The notes under the pieces are model-generated. The model did no database searches, was not told the origin of the DNA, and was given only the letters and a program-made list of their open reading frames with translations. DNA of 64,000 bases from UBA6168 sp964573725 (GTDB lineage Bacteria > Bacteroidota > Bacteroidia > Chitinophagales > Saprospiraceae), in the NCBI GenBank assembly GCA_964573725.1, contig CAZNLJ010000004.1, positions 1 through 64,000 of the forward strand, given 5' to 3'. Position 1 is the first letter of the stretch. Each line of letters opens with the position of its first letter. Below are positions 44,238-53,520 of this stretch, in pieces. A program made the translations under genes and the position numbers.

Positions 44238-45693
44238 TACCCCCATCGCCATCGTTTGGTTCAAGCGGGACCTGCGCCTGCAAGACCACGAACCCCTCCG
44301 CCGGGCCCGGCAGGAAGGCCTGCCCGTCCTGCTGCTGTATGCTTTCGAACCCTCCGTCATGGCCTCCCCAACCTATGATGTCCGCCACTGGCGCTTCGTC
44401 CGGGAGGCCCTGGATGACATGAACCGTACCCTCTCCGTACACCGGACGTCCGTCCACTGCTACACAACCGAAATCATCCCGCTCCTCGAGGCGCTGCGAA
44501 ATCGTTTCCAGGTCCGTCGGCTGTTCTCCTACCAGGAAACCGGGCTGCGCATCACCTACCGGCGGGACCAGGCGGTGGCGCTTTTCTGCCGGCAAGCGGG
44601 TATCGATTGGGTGGAATGCGTGTCCAATGGTGTCGAACGGGGAAGAAAAAACCGACAGGGCTGGCGCGAACAATGGCAGCGCTTCATGGAAGCCCCCCAG
44701 GATGCCGTGGACTGGGCCGGCTGGACGCCGGCTCCGGATCCGGCCTTGCCGGCAGCCTCCTTTCCGCCGGGCCCCGAATACGACCGGAATCCCGCCTTCC
44801 AACCCGGCGGACCCACATTCGGGTCGGCCTACCTGCACTCTTTCCTGACGGACCGCATGCGGCACTACACCCGCAGCATTTCCAAACCCGAGGCCAGCCG
44901 CAGCGGCTGCAGCCGCCTTTCCCCTTATCTCGCCTGGGGCTGCCTCAGCGTGCGACAGGTCTGGCAAGCCTCCGCCTCGGCTGGGGACCCCTTCGCTTTC
45001 CAACGCCGGGCCTTCCGCGAACGCTTGCGGTGGCAAGCACACTTCATCCAGAAATTCGAGATGGAAGACCGGATGGAATTCGAACCCATCAACCGGGGTT
45101 TCATCCCGCTCCTGCCGCATGATGCCGACCCGCCGGCTCTCCTCGAAGCCTGGCAATCCGGCATGACCGGGTTCCCTCTCGTCGACGCCGCCATGCGCTG
45201 CCTGTCGGCCACCGGCTGGATCAACTTCCGGATGCGGGCCATGCTCGCCTCCTTCCTCACCCACCTGCTCCGCCAACCCTGGCAACCGGGCGCCACCTGG
45301 CTCGCCCGCCTGTTCCTGGATTTCGAACCCGGTATCCATTACCCGCAATGGCAAATGCAGGCCGGTATCACGGGCATCAACACGGTTCGTATCTATAATC
45401 CCGTCAAACAGTCGACCGAACAAGACCCCGACGGTTCGTTTATCCGCCGATGGGTGCCGGAACTCGCAGCGGTACCGACGCCCCTCCTCCATACTCCCTG
45501 GCAAATGACGCCCCTGGAAAAGGCCATGTACCTCCCCGACAACCCCTATCCGGACCCCATCATCGACCTGGCCGAGGCACACCGGCTTGCCCGCGAACAG
45601 TGCTGGGCCATGCAACAGCTTCCCGCCGTCCGGACGGAAAGCCTCCGTATCCTTCGGAAGCATACCCTTCCCGGCCGGAAAGCCTCCGGATAA
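44218..45693 (+). CDS. Deoxyribodipyrimidine photolyase / cryptochrome (class I type)
   Basis: Light-driven repair of pyrimidine dimers using FADH. 491 residues. The N-terminal alpha/beta antenna domain starts IVWFKRDLRLQDHEPL. The C-terminal FAD domain has LSPYLAWGCLSVRQVW, TGFPLVDAAMRCLSATGWINFRMR in two blocks, and the DFEPGIHYPQWQMQAG / NTVRIYNPVKQS segments that bind FAD and hold the Asn/Trp electron-transfer positions. A non-repair cryptochrome role cannot be excluded by eye. Its 20-bp overlap with lipA indicates coupled translation. Confidence 0.9.
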   Translation: MRNDTSDTPIAIVWFKRDLRLQDHEPLRRARQEGLPVLLLYAFEPSVMASPTYDVRHWRFVREALDDMNRTLSVHRTSVHCYTTEIIPLLEALRNRFQVRRLFSYQETGLRITYRRDQAVALFCRQAGIDWVECVSNGVERGRKNRQGWREQWQRFMEAPQDAVDWAGWTPAPDPALPAASFPPGPEYDRNPAFQPGGPTFGSAYLHSFLTDRMRHYTRSISKPEASRSGCSRLSPYLAWGCLSVRQVWQASASAGDPFAFQRRAFRERLRWQAHFIQKFEMEDRMEFEPINRGFIPLLPHDADPPALLEAWQSGMTGFPLVDAAMRCLSATGWINFRMRAMLASFLTHLLRQPWQPGATWLARLFLDFEPGIHYPQWQMQAGITGINTVRIYNPVKQSTEQDPDGSFIRRWVPELAAVPTPLLHTPWQMTPLEKAMYLPDNPYPDPIIDLAEAHRLAREQCWAMQQLPAVRTESLRILRKHTLPGRKASG

Positions 45694-45832
45694 TGCCGAA
45701 AAAAGACCCGCCGTTTCCCTACATACCGGGATGATGGGCTTTTCGACCCGATTTTTTCCCCGAAACCTTGCCGAACAACGATACCAAACCCGGATGGCCC
45801 CGAATTAAGGTTTATCCGACACCCTTGACGAT

Positions 45833-46411
45833 ATGTCCCCTACCGCTTCCCCCTTCCTCGGGATAGACTTCGGCGCCAAAACGGCAGGCACCACGGTCGT
45901 CTGCCTGGAACGACAGGGCCGGCTTCTTTTCCTGGCCACCGCCAAAGGTCAGGATGCCGATGCCTGGCTGCGCGCCGAAATCAATTCCCTCCGGCCGACC
46001 GCCGTCTATCTTGACGCGCCCCTCAGCTTGCCGGGGGTGTACCGCGGGACCGGCACCGATTATTTCTACCGGGCCTGCGACCGCGAGGTCCAGGCCATGT
46101 CACCGATGTTCCTCGGCGGATTGACCGCCCGTGCCATGAAATTGCGGTCCCAATTTCCGGAAATTCCCTTCTTTGAAATTTATCCGGGGCATTTTGTCCG
46201 CCGACACCTGCCGCAAGCGAAGGAATACAAGAAGGATGGGTTGGAACGTTTCCAGGCCAGGCTGGCGGAATGCCTGCCGGTTCCCTGGCAGGTGGCACCT
46301 GCCGATTGGCACCAGGTCGATGCCGCACTCGCCTGGCTTTCCGGTTGGCGGCACCGGATGGGAAGCGCCGACTCCTACGGCCGGCCGGAGGAGGGCCTTA
46401 TCTGGGTCTGA
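45833..46411 (+). CDS. DUF429 protein (RNase H-like fold)
   Basis: 192 residues starting FLGIDFGAKTAGTTVVCLE, the first strand of an RNase H-like nuclease fold with an acidic Asp, followed by VYLDAPLSLPGVY and the YPGHFVRRHLP block. The family is uncharacterised (DUF429). It is flanked by two photolyase genes and TIGR03643, so a link to DNA repair is suggested (inference). Its 3' end overlaps the convergent TIGR03643 gene by 14 bp. Confidence 0.8.
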   Translation: MSPTASPFLGIDFGAKTAGTTVVCLERQGRLLFLATAKGQDADAWLRAEINSLRPTAVYLDAPLSLPGVYRGTGTDYFYRACDREVQAMSPMFLGGLTARAMKLRSQFPEIPFFEIYPGHFVRRHLPQAKEYKKDGLERFQARLAECLPVPWQVAPADWHQVDAALAWLSGWRHRMGSADSYGRPEEGLIWV

Positions 46412-46706
46412 AACCGGTCCGCTTGGACACCCGGTTCCGGGATATCTCCCGCTGCAGGTCGCATTTGTGCCGACCGACGGCGAAGGCGCGCAGCGCCGCA
46501 TGCTTTGTCGCACGCCCCTGCACCCGCTTGCGCCAGCGGCGCCAGTGCTTGGGTCCCAACTGCCGCCGCATCAGCCGGATGACCGCCGATTCCGACAAGC
46601 CGAACTGCCGCTCGATGGCCTCGAACGGTGTCCGGTCCTCCCAGGCCATCTCCATGATCCGGCTGATGTCCGCCTCGGACAGGTATGGGTCCCCTTCCGT
46701 TTTCAT
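46398..46706 (-). CDS. TIGR03643 family (DUF2805) small protein
   Basis: 102 residues. An N-terminal helix-turn-helix-like segment (LSEADISRIMEMAWEDRTPF ... FGLSESAVIRLMRRQL) is followed by a basic half (RRWRKRVQGR, KCDLQREISRN). This is the TIGR03643 family, often found beside bacterial cryptochrome/photolyase genes (family knowledge). It probably binds DNA or RNA. It is divergent from the iron-sulfur photolyase gene 113 bp away. Confidence 0.82.
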   Translation of the reverse strand: MKTEGDPYLSEADISRIMEMAWEDRTPFEAIERQFGLSESAVIRLMRRQLGPKHWRRWRKRVQGRATKHAALRAFAVGRHKCDLQREISRNRVSKRTGFRPR

Positions 46707-46819
46707 GCCTCTTCAACAATGCTACCGCTGCTTTGTTTTCCCTTTTTGCCCCGGCACACCTGCCGGGCATGGTTGCACGGGCCGGTCCGCCGCCGCCTCC
46801 CTGTGGTAAATGAAACAAT

Positions 46820-48349
46820 ATGAAAACCCTTCGGCTATTGTTGGGCGACCAGCTCAATCCCCTGCACTCCTGGTTCCGGGAAAAAGACGATGATATCCTT
46901 TACTGTCTTTTCGAAATGCGGCAGGAAACCGATTACGTCCGACACCACCTTCAAAAAATAATCGCCTGCTTCGCCGCCATGCGGCATCTCGCGGACACCC
47001 TGCAAAGCGATGGCCACCAGGTCATATACTTCCCCCTCGACCATCCCGACAACACGGGCAGCCTCGAAGGCAACCTGACCCTCCTGATCCGGCGCCATGG
47101 TATCGGACGGTTCGAATACCAACTGCCGGACGAGTGGCGGCTGGACGAACAACTCCGGCGGTTCTGCCAATCCTGCGGATTACCGACCGGGACGGTCGAC
47201 ACCGAGCACTTCCTGACCGCCCGGGATGAACTCGGCCGACTGTTCGGCCAACGTTCCTACCTGATGGAGACTTTCTACCGGAACATCCGCCGCCGGTACA
47301 ACATCCTGCTGGAAGACGGCCGGCCGACCGGCGGACAATGGAACTTCGATGCGGAAAACCGGAAGAAAATGCCGAAAGACCACCGGCCACCGCCCCCCTT
47401 GCTTTTTTCCCGGGATGTCCGGGACATCCACGACAGGATCCGCAAAGCCGGTATCGCCACCCTCGGCACCGTGGACCCCACCTGCTTCCCCTGGCCGGTC
47501 ACCCGGGCGGAATCCCTCGCCCTGCTGGCCCATTTCACGGACCATTGCCTGGTGCATTTCGGGGATTTTCAGGATGCCATGACACCGGAGGACTGGTCCC
47601 TCTACCATGCCCGCCTATCCTTTTCCCTCAATTTCAAGCTGATATCCCCCATGGAAGTGGTCACGGCCGTCCTGACGGCCTGGGAAAGCCGCCGGCAGGA
47701 GATTTCGATTTCCCAGGTGGAGGGCTTTATCCGACAGGTCATCGGGTGGCGGGAATACATCCGCGGTGTCTATTGGGCCCGGATGCCGGCGTACGGCGAG
47801 CTGAACTTCCTGGGTCATGACCGCCCGCTGCCGGGCTGGTTCTGGAACGGGGAAACGAAAATGGCCTGCCTCCGGCACACCATCCGCCAGTCCCTGGCAT
47901 ATGCCTACGCCCACCATATCCAGCGCCTGATGGTGACCGGCAATTTCTGCCTGCTGGCGGGCATCGACCCGGATGCCGTCGACGAATGGTACCTGGGAAT
48001 CTATATCGATGCCATCGAGTGGGTCGAACTACCCAATACGAGGGGCATGAGCCAGTTCGCCGACGGGGGCATCGTCGGCACCAAGCCTTACGCCGCTTCC
48101 GCCAATTACATGGACAAGATGGGACATTATTGCACGGGCTGCCACTACGACAAGAAGGCCAGGACCGGGGACCGGGCCTGTCCCTTGAACAGCCTGTACT
48201 GGCATTTCATGCACCGGCACCGCGACAAGTTGGAAAGGAACCCGCGAATCGGCATGGCGTACCGGACCTGGGACCGGATGGCGGAAGGGACCAGGGAGGA
48301 GGTCCTCCGGCAAGCGGAAGACCACCTCCTGCATTTGGAAGCCCTCTGA
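46820..48349 (+). CDS. Iron-sulfur bacterial cryptochrome / (6-4) photolyase (FeS-BCP)
   Basis: 509 residues. The N-terminal domain starts LRLLLGDQLNPLHSWF, typical of the PhrB/CryB group repairing (6-4) photoproducts with FAD, a ribolumazine-type antenna and a [4Fe-4S] cluster. The cluster ligands are visible as GNFCLLAG and CTGC-x12-C (HYCTGCHYD ... RACPLN). FAD-domain signatures are VIGWREYIRGVYW and MSQFADGGIVGTKPYAASANY. It is transcribed alone, convergent with carB. Confidence 0.93.
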   Translation: MKTLRLLLGDQLNPLHSWFREKDDDILYCLFEMRQETDYVRHHLQKIIACFAAMRHLADTLQSDGHQVIYFPLDHPDNTGSLEGNLTLLIRRHGIGRFEYQLPDEWRLDEQLRRFCQSCGLPTGTVDTEHFLTARDELGRLFGQRSYLMETFYRNIRRRYNILLEDGRPTGGQWNFDAENRKKMPKDHRPPPPLLFSRDVRDIHDRIRKAGIATLGTVDPTCFPWPVTRAESLALLAHFTDHCLVHFGDFQDAMTPEDWSLYHARLSFSLNFKLISPMEVVTAVLTAWESRRQEISISQVEGFIRQVIGWREYIRGVYWARMPAYGELNFLGHDRPLPGWFWNGETKMACLRHTIRQSLAYAYAHHIQRLMVTGNFCLLAGIDPDAVDEWYLGIYIDAIEWVELPNTRGMSQFADGGIVGTKPYAASANYMDKMGHYCTGCHYDKKARTGDRACPLNSLYWHFMHRHRDKLERNPRIGMAYRTWDRMAEGTREEVLRQAEDHLLHLEAL

Positions 48350-48388
48350 AAAACCCTGCGGACCCGGTCCCCGACAGCGGCCGGACCG

Positions 48389-51205
48389 TCAACGGGTCAG
48401 GTACATGTAGCGCTGGTTGTCCAGTTGGCGGAAGAACGGGTCGCTCAAATCGCGGATGAACTGGATGGCTTCCCCCGTCGACTTCATCTCAGGCCCCAGG
48501 TCCTTGCTGACACCGGGGAATTTATCGAAAGAGAACACCGGCACCTTGATGGCATATCCGCGCGGCTGCGGCTTGATGTTGAAATCTTTCAACTTGTGCG
48601 TACCCATCATGATCTTGGTGGCGATGTTGAGGTAGGGGACCCCGTAGGCCTTGGCAATGAAAGGCGTTGTCCGGCTTGCCCGGGGATTGGCTTCGATGAC
48701 GTAGACCTGTTCGTCCTTCACAGCGAACTGTATGTTGATCAATCCGCGGATATTCAAGGCCTTGGCCAATTTTTCGGCATATTCCACCATGGTGTTGATC
48801 GACTGGACGGACAGGCTGTAGGTCGGCAGGACCGCGTTGCTGTCACCGGAATGGATACCGGCCGGTTCGATATGCTCCATGATACCCATGATGTGGATGT
48901 CCTCCCCGTCGAAGATGGCATCGATTTCCGACTCCTTGGCGCGGTCGAGGAAATGGTCGACGAGGACGCGGTTATCCGGCATATGCTTGAAAATGGACAG
49001 GACGTGCTGCTCCAACTCCTTGTCGTTGATGACAATCCGCATGTCCTGGCCGCCGAGGACATAACTGGGGCGCACCAGCACGGGGTAGTTGATCTCATTG
49101 GCGATACGGAGCGCTTCGGTGGTGTCGCGGGCGACCCCGTAGCGGGGATAGGGAATTTCGAGCGCCTTGAGCAGGTCCGAAAATGCACCGCGGTCTTCCG
49201 CCAGGTCCATATCCTGGAAACTGGTACCGATGATCTTGATCCCTTTGCGGTGGAATATTTCCGCCAGTTTGAGGGCGGTTTGGCCGCCCAGCTGGACAAT
49301 GACACCTTCCGGCTTCTCCAGGTCGAGGATTTCCTCGATGTGTTCCCAGAAAATAGGTTCGAAATAAAGTTTGTCGGCGATGTCGAAATCCGTCGAAACC
49401 GTCTCCGGGTTGCAGTTCACCATGATGGCTCCGTACCCGGCCTCCTTGATGGCCATGACACCGTGGACGCAACAGTAGTCGAACTCGATGCCTTGGCCGA
49501 TCCGGTTGGGACCGGAGCCGAGGACGATGATTTTCTTGTTATCCGTAGGAAGGCTTTCGTTTTCCTGGTCGAAGGTGGAATAGAAGTAGGGCGTCATGGC
49601 TTCGAACTCCGCCGCGCAGGTGTCCACCATCTTGTACGTCCGCCGGATGTCATGTTTCTTCCGGGCGCGGGTCACTTCCTCCTCCTTCACCCGGAGGATC
49701 CAGGCGATTTGTGCGTCGGAATAGCCCACCTCCTTGAGTTCCCGGAAAAAAGCCGGCGGAATGTCGTCCGGGACATTATAGCGGATGAGCTCGTGTTCCA
49801 TGTCCACCAGGCGTTTGATCTGCTTGATGAACCAGGGGTCGATGCGGGTCAGTTTCTGGACGGTCTTTTCGGGAACACCCAGGCGGAGTGCATCCTTGAG
49901 CCGGAAGATACGGTCTTCCGTGGCATCCTCCAGGCGGTGCAGGATATCTTCCGTCCGGACCCATTCCTTTATGTCCGCCCCGAGGCCCATGCGGCTGTTT
50001 TCCAGGGATTGGCAGGCCTTCTGAAGGGCTTCCAGGAAATTTCGGCCGATGCCCATCACCTCGCCGACGGATTTCATCTGCAGGCCGAGGTAGGGATTGG
50101 AGCCGGGGAATTTCTGAAAATTCCAGCGCGGCATCTTGACGATGACATAGTCGAGGGTGGGCTCGAAGTAGGCGCTGGTATTTTTGGTGATTTGGTTCTT
50201 GAGTTCGTCCAGGTGATAACCGATGGCCAGTTTGGCGGCGATTTTGGCGATGGGATAACCGGTCGCCTTGCTGGCCAAGGCGGAGGAGCGGCTGACCCGG
50301 GGATTGATCTCGATGACGATCAGGTCTTCCGTTTCCGGATCCTGGGCGAACTGGATATTGCAGCCGCCGGCGAAATTGCCGAGGGAACGCATGGCTTGGA
50401 TCGCTTCGTCCCGCATGCGTTGATAGGCCGTATCGGACAGGGTCATGGCCGGGGCGACCGTGATGCTGTCCCCCGTATGGATACCCATCGGGTCCAGGTT
50501 TTCCACGACACAGATGATTACGACGTTGTCATTGGCGTCGCGCAACAGTTCCAACTCGAACTCCTTCCAGCCCAGGACGGCTTTTTCCACCAGGACCTCA
50601 TGGGTCGGCGACATGGTCAGGCCACGGCGCAGGGCATCGTCGAACTCCTCCTCCCGGTGCACGAAACCGGCACCGGAGCCCCCGAGGGTGTAGGACGGCC
50701 GGATTACCAGCGGGAAGCCGATTTTCTGGGCGGCATCCTTTCCTTCCAGGAAGGAATTCGCAATCCGGGACGGTGCCACGCTGAGCCCCTGCTTGAGCAT
50801 ATGCAAGCGGAACGCCTCGCGGTTTTCCGTCAGTTCGATGGCATCGATGTCCACCCCGATCATCCGGACATTGTACCGTTCCCAAATACCCAGTTTGTCC
50901 ACCTCGATCGCCAGGTTGAGGGCGGTCTGTCCGCCCATTGTCGGCAGGACGGCATCGATTTTCCGCTCCTGGAGGATGTGTTCGATACTTTGGGGCGTCA
51001 AGGGCATCAGGTAGATGTGGTCCGCCGTCACCGGATCCGTCATGATGGTGGCCGGATTGGAGTTGATCAGGGTCACTTCAATCCCTTCTTCCCGCAGGGA
51101 CCGGCTGGCCTGCGAGCCGGAATAATCGAATTCGCAAGCCTGCCCGATGATGATCGGGCCGGAGCCGATGATGAGGACCGACTGGATGGAATGGTCTCTA
51201 GGCAT
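48389..51205 (-). CDS. carB: Carbamoyl-phosphate synthase large subunit without MGS domain
   Basis: Makes carbamoyl phosphate for pyrimidines and arginine, with CarA (not in this window). 938 residues against about 1070 in Escherichia coli. Both ATP-grasp halves are complete: the first starts SVLIIGSGPIIIGQACEFDY, the second KIIVLGSGPNRIGQGIEFDY, each with NPRxSR and oligomerisation parts. The protein ends just after the second ATP-grasp domain (FRQLDNQRYMYLTR), so the C-terminal MGS allosteric domain for UMP/ornithine control is missing. This shorter form is known in Bacteroidota (recollection). It has its own two-box promoter and a leader of about 215 nt. Confidence 0.95.
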   Translation of the reverse strand: MPRDHSIQSVLIIGSGPIIIGQACEFDYSGSQASRSLREEGIEVTLINSNPATIMTDPVTADHIYLMPLTPQSIEHILQERKIDAVLPTMGGQTALNLAIEVDKLGIWERYNVRMIGVDIDAIELTENREAFRLHMLKQGLSVAPSRIANSFLEGKDAAQKIGFPLVIRPSYTLGGSGAGFVHREEEFDDALRRGLTMSPTHEVLVEKAVLGWKEFELELLRDANDNVVIICVVENLDPMGIHTGDSITVAPAMTLSDTAYQRMRDEAIQAMRSLGNFAGGCNIQFAQDPETEDLIVIEINPRVSRSSALASKATGYPIAKIAAKLAIGYHLDELKNQITKNTSAYFEPTLDYVIVKMPRWNFQKFPGSNPYLGLQMKSVGEVMGIGRNFLEALQKACQSLENSRMGLGADIKEWVRTEDILHRLEDATEDRIFRLKDALRLGVPEKTVQKLTRIDPWFIKQIKRLVDMEHELIRYNVPDDIPPAFFRELKEVGYSDAQIAWILRVKEEEVTRARKKHDIRRTYKMVDTCAAEFEAMTPYFYSTFDQENESLPTDNKKIIVLGSGPNRIGQGIEFDYCCVHGVMAIKEAGYGAIMVNCNPETVSTDFDIADKLYFEPIFWEHIEEILDLEKPEGVIVQLGGQTALKLAEIFHRKGIKIIGTSFQDMDLAEDRGAFSDLLKALEIPYPRYGVARDTTEALRIANEINYPVLVRPSYVLGGQDMRIVINDKELEQHVLSIFKHMPDNRVLVDHFLDRAKESEIDAIFDGEDIHIMGIMEHIEPAGIHSGDSNAVLPTYSLSVQSINTMVEYAEKLAKALNIRGLINIQFAVKDEQVYVIEANPRASRTTPFIAKAYGVPYLNIATKIMMGTHKLKDFNIKPQPRGYAIKVPVFSFDKFPGVSKDLGPEMKSTGEAIQFIRDLSDPFFRQLDNQRYMYLTR

Positions 51206-51428
51206 GAAGATGATGGTTTAACGTGATCGGATGTGTACGGGACTGCACGAATTATGCCATGACCGTACCTATTCCGGACTTTCGCCGGGGCCGGGGGGAA
51301 CCGGTGGCACGGCGGCGGAGTTTGATGTGTTTGGGGGATGGGTATGGCGTCCGCAGGATTTGGGTTCGTTGGTTCCGGGTCGCCGCGCCGACAAGGTCAA
51401 ATAAGGCATAGGGACTGGAAGGGCGGTG

Positions 51429-51460
51429 CAAAAATAGCGCAAAAGAAAAAGGGTTGCAAA
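51429..51460 (-). promoter_or_regulatory. Two-box Bacteroidota promoter of carB
   Basis: On the minus strand TTTG (51460-51457) and TATTTTTG (51436-51429) are separated by exactly 20 bp, matching -33/-7. It lies between the M28 peptidase stop and carB and implies a leader of about 215 nt. Confidence 0.65.
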
Positions 51461-51473
51461 CCGCACCGGCATA

Positions 51474-52901
51474 TTAATCCGCCGGCAGGTACCGGTCCAG
51501 CAGGAACAGCAGGCTGGCCATCGCGGCCGTTCCCAGGTCCAGTTCCCGTTTGTTGACCGTCTCCAGGGTGTCCGCCGCCGTATGGTGGTAATCGAAGTAC
51601 CGTTGGGAATCGGTTTCGAAGCCGATCAGCAGGGTACCCTGCGGTTTCAGCGGCGAGATATCCGCTCCGCCGCCCCCTTTCCGGATATGCAGGTAATACG
51701 GTTCGAGCAATGTCAGCCAGGGCTGCATGCGGGGGAAATTCCGGGCGAAGACCTCCGTTTCGCCATCGACGGTGAACCCTCTGGGTGTGAACCCGCCCCG
51801 GTCGCTTTCGATGGCGGCCAGGTGCCGCTCCTGAAGCCGGGCCGCCTCCGCCGCATAGGTGGTACCTCCCCGCAGCCCGTTCTCCTCATTCATGAAAAGG
51901 ACGCAGCGCAGGGTATGGTCGGGTTCGTATCCGGCACGGCGCAGGACACGCAAGGCATCCAGCGATTGTACACAGCCGGCTCCGTCGTCATGGGCTCCCT
52001 CCCCGACATCCCAGGAATCCAGGTGGCCGCCGACCAGTAGTATTTTCCCGGCATCCTTTCGGCCCCGTATCTCACCGATGACATTGTAGGACAGCTTGTC
52101 CGGAAGGTGCCGGCAATCGCTCCGCAGGTAGACGGAAACCGGCCCCGCCTGCAATAAACGGCCCAACAGGTCCGCATCCAGGGTGGCGATTCCGAAGGCC
52201 GGTATCCGCGGGACACCGTCCTGATACAGCATGCTGCCGGTGTGCGGTACGCCGTCCGTCCCGGAGGCCATGGACCGGACCAATACACCGATGGCCCCTT
52301 TCCGGGCCGCCACCACCGCCCCGTTCGCCCGCTGGTCCACCGCCCCGCCGTAAGCGGCAAAGGTGTTGATGATCCGCTGGTCGAACGGCCGGTTGAAAAA
52401 AACGATCTTGCCCGCCACCGACGCGGAATCCATCGCTTCCAAAGACGCCAGGCCTTGTACCTCCAAGACCTCCCCTTGCAAGCCGCCGGCCCCGGTCCCT
52501 ACCGAATTGCCCAGGGCCAATGCCCGCAAGGCGACCGTCCCCATCACGGACCGGGTGATTCGGACCTCCTCCGTCGCCCCGCGTACCCAATGCGGTACCA
52601 TGCACGGTTGCAACCACACCGAATCGAACCCCAAGGTGTCCATCACCTGCCGCATGTACTCCACCGCCGCCGCCGCTTCGGGTGATCCGGACAACCGCCC
52701 GCCGACCTCCTTCGTCAAATGGGCCAACCAACCGTAGCCCGCCCCGTCCGTCAGGGCGATGTCATGCAGCTTCCGAATGAAAAATGCATCCGCCGCATCC
52801 CCACGCTCCTGTGCCTCCAGCCCCCGAACCGGAAAGAAAAACAACACCACCATCCCCAAAACCCATCCTGCGATGGGTTTATTCTTTATCCTTTTCCCCA
52901 T
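51474..52901 (-). CDS. M28-family metallopeptidase (carboxypeptidase Q-like), secreted
   Basis: 475 residues from the ATG at 52901: signal peptide (about 10-30, WVLGMVVLFFFPVRGLEAQ), propeptide-like region, then a PA-like insert and the zinc catalytic domain. Metal and catalytic residues are in GGHLDSWDVGEGAHDDGAG (His-x-Asp, Asp) and MNEENG (Glu-Glu); a late HHTAAD provides the last His. It is a dizinc exopeptidase hydrolysing dipeptides outside the cytoplasm. Earlier in-frame ATGs lie in AT-rich sequence and would break the signal peptide. Confidence 0.9.
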   Translation of the reverse strand: MGKRIKNKPIAGWVLGMVVLFFFPVRGLEAQERGDAADAFFIRKLHDIALTDGAGYGWLAHLTKEVGGRLSGSPEAAAAVEYMRQVMDTLGFDSVWLQPCMVPHWVRGATEEVRITRSVMGTVALRALALGNSVGTGAGGLQGEVLEVQGLASLEAMDSASVAGKIVFFNRPFDQRIINTFAAYGGAVDQRANGAVVAARKGAIGVLVRSMASGTDGVPHTGSMLYQDGVPRIPAFGIATLDADLLGRLLQAGPVSVYLRSDCRHLPDKLSYNVIGEIRGRKDAGKILLVGGHLDSWDVGEGAHDDGAGCVQSLDALRVLRRAGYEPDHTLRCVLFMNEENGLRGGTTYAAEAARLQERHLAAIESDRGGFTPRGFTVDGETEVFARNFPRMQPWLTLLEPYYLHIRKGGGGADISPLKPQGTLLIGFETDSQRYFDYHHTAADTLETVNKRELDLGTAAMASLLFLLDRYLPAD

Positions 52902-53237
52902 CGCTGATAATGACCGACCATTCCATAAAAACAAAGATGATTTCATATGTCGTCTGGTTATTTTTTTAAGCAAAATTTTATTCCTTTTTTCAATTGTAAT
53001 CAAAAATTGATTCTGTATGATGATGCTGAAAAATGTCCCTCATTACGATTCCCAACTTTAGCGACACCCGAAACGTCCGATAAAAAAACAAAATCGGGTT
53101 AGGATTTTCCTGCAAACACCCTTATCTTAGCATCACGAAAGTAATCGTAATTTTTACACCAAGTTTGGTATCCGGTTATTTCCCTTCCGGCGGAATAATC
53201 TTCCAAGATAATAATTTGGTTTTATTTGGTTAGGGCT
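52902..53237 (+). ncRNA. Candidate small RNA locus ending at an orphan terminator
   Basis: This AT-rich stretch, unlike the GC-rich neighbours, has no protein-coding frame on the plus strand but ends in a canonical plus-strand terminator at 53238-53270. No plus-strand protein gene lies upstream of that terminator: the neighbours are a minus-strand gene and the M48 gene that begins 250 bp later. A transcript from here would be a small RNA or an attenuated leader of the M48 gene. Its 5' end is unknown; CAAGTTTG at 53163-53170, one mismatch from the -7 consensus, is a weak start candidate. Confidence 0.35.
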
Positions 53238-53270
53238 GAGGTAGTACGAAAGTGCTACCTCTTTTTTTTT
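53238..53270 (+). terminator. Canonical intrinsic terminator without an upstream gene
   Basis: GAGGTAGTAC-GAAA-GTGCTACCTC forms a 10-bp stem (one T-G wobble) with a GAAA tetraloop, followed by nine T. It is the strongest terminator in the window. It is oriented plus and lies 250 bp upstream of the M48 peptidase start. The rest of the 619-bp gap 52902-53520 shows no other gene. Confidence 0.85.
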
Positions 53271-53520
53271 GCCCGCCGCGTATCCAACGTCAATCGCGCC
53301 GACGTACCCGCCTGCCCCGTGGCGTCGCATGCCGTCGGGAAGCCCTTTCGGACGAAAGGGAGCCGGAAAAATACTGGTCACCGCTTTTAATTGCCTCCCC
53401 TGCATACAATCGGGCGAAACATGTAATTTAGCTCCGGCGACTTGCTGTCTGCCGGGAATGCGCCCACGGGTCCGGCCATGACCGCAGCCGGTTTTCCTTA
53501 TTTGTCAAAATTTCCGTTCT

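Noticed and set aside
48425..51226. 933-residue open frame on the plus strand opposite carB
   Set aside because: It is a shadow of carB caused by GC-rich codon use. Composition is rich in Asp, Gly, His and Arg without any motif, and carB is beyond doubt.
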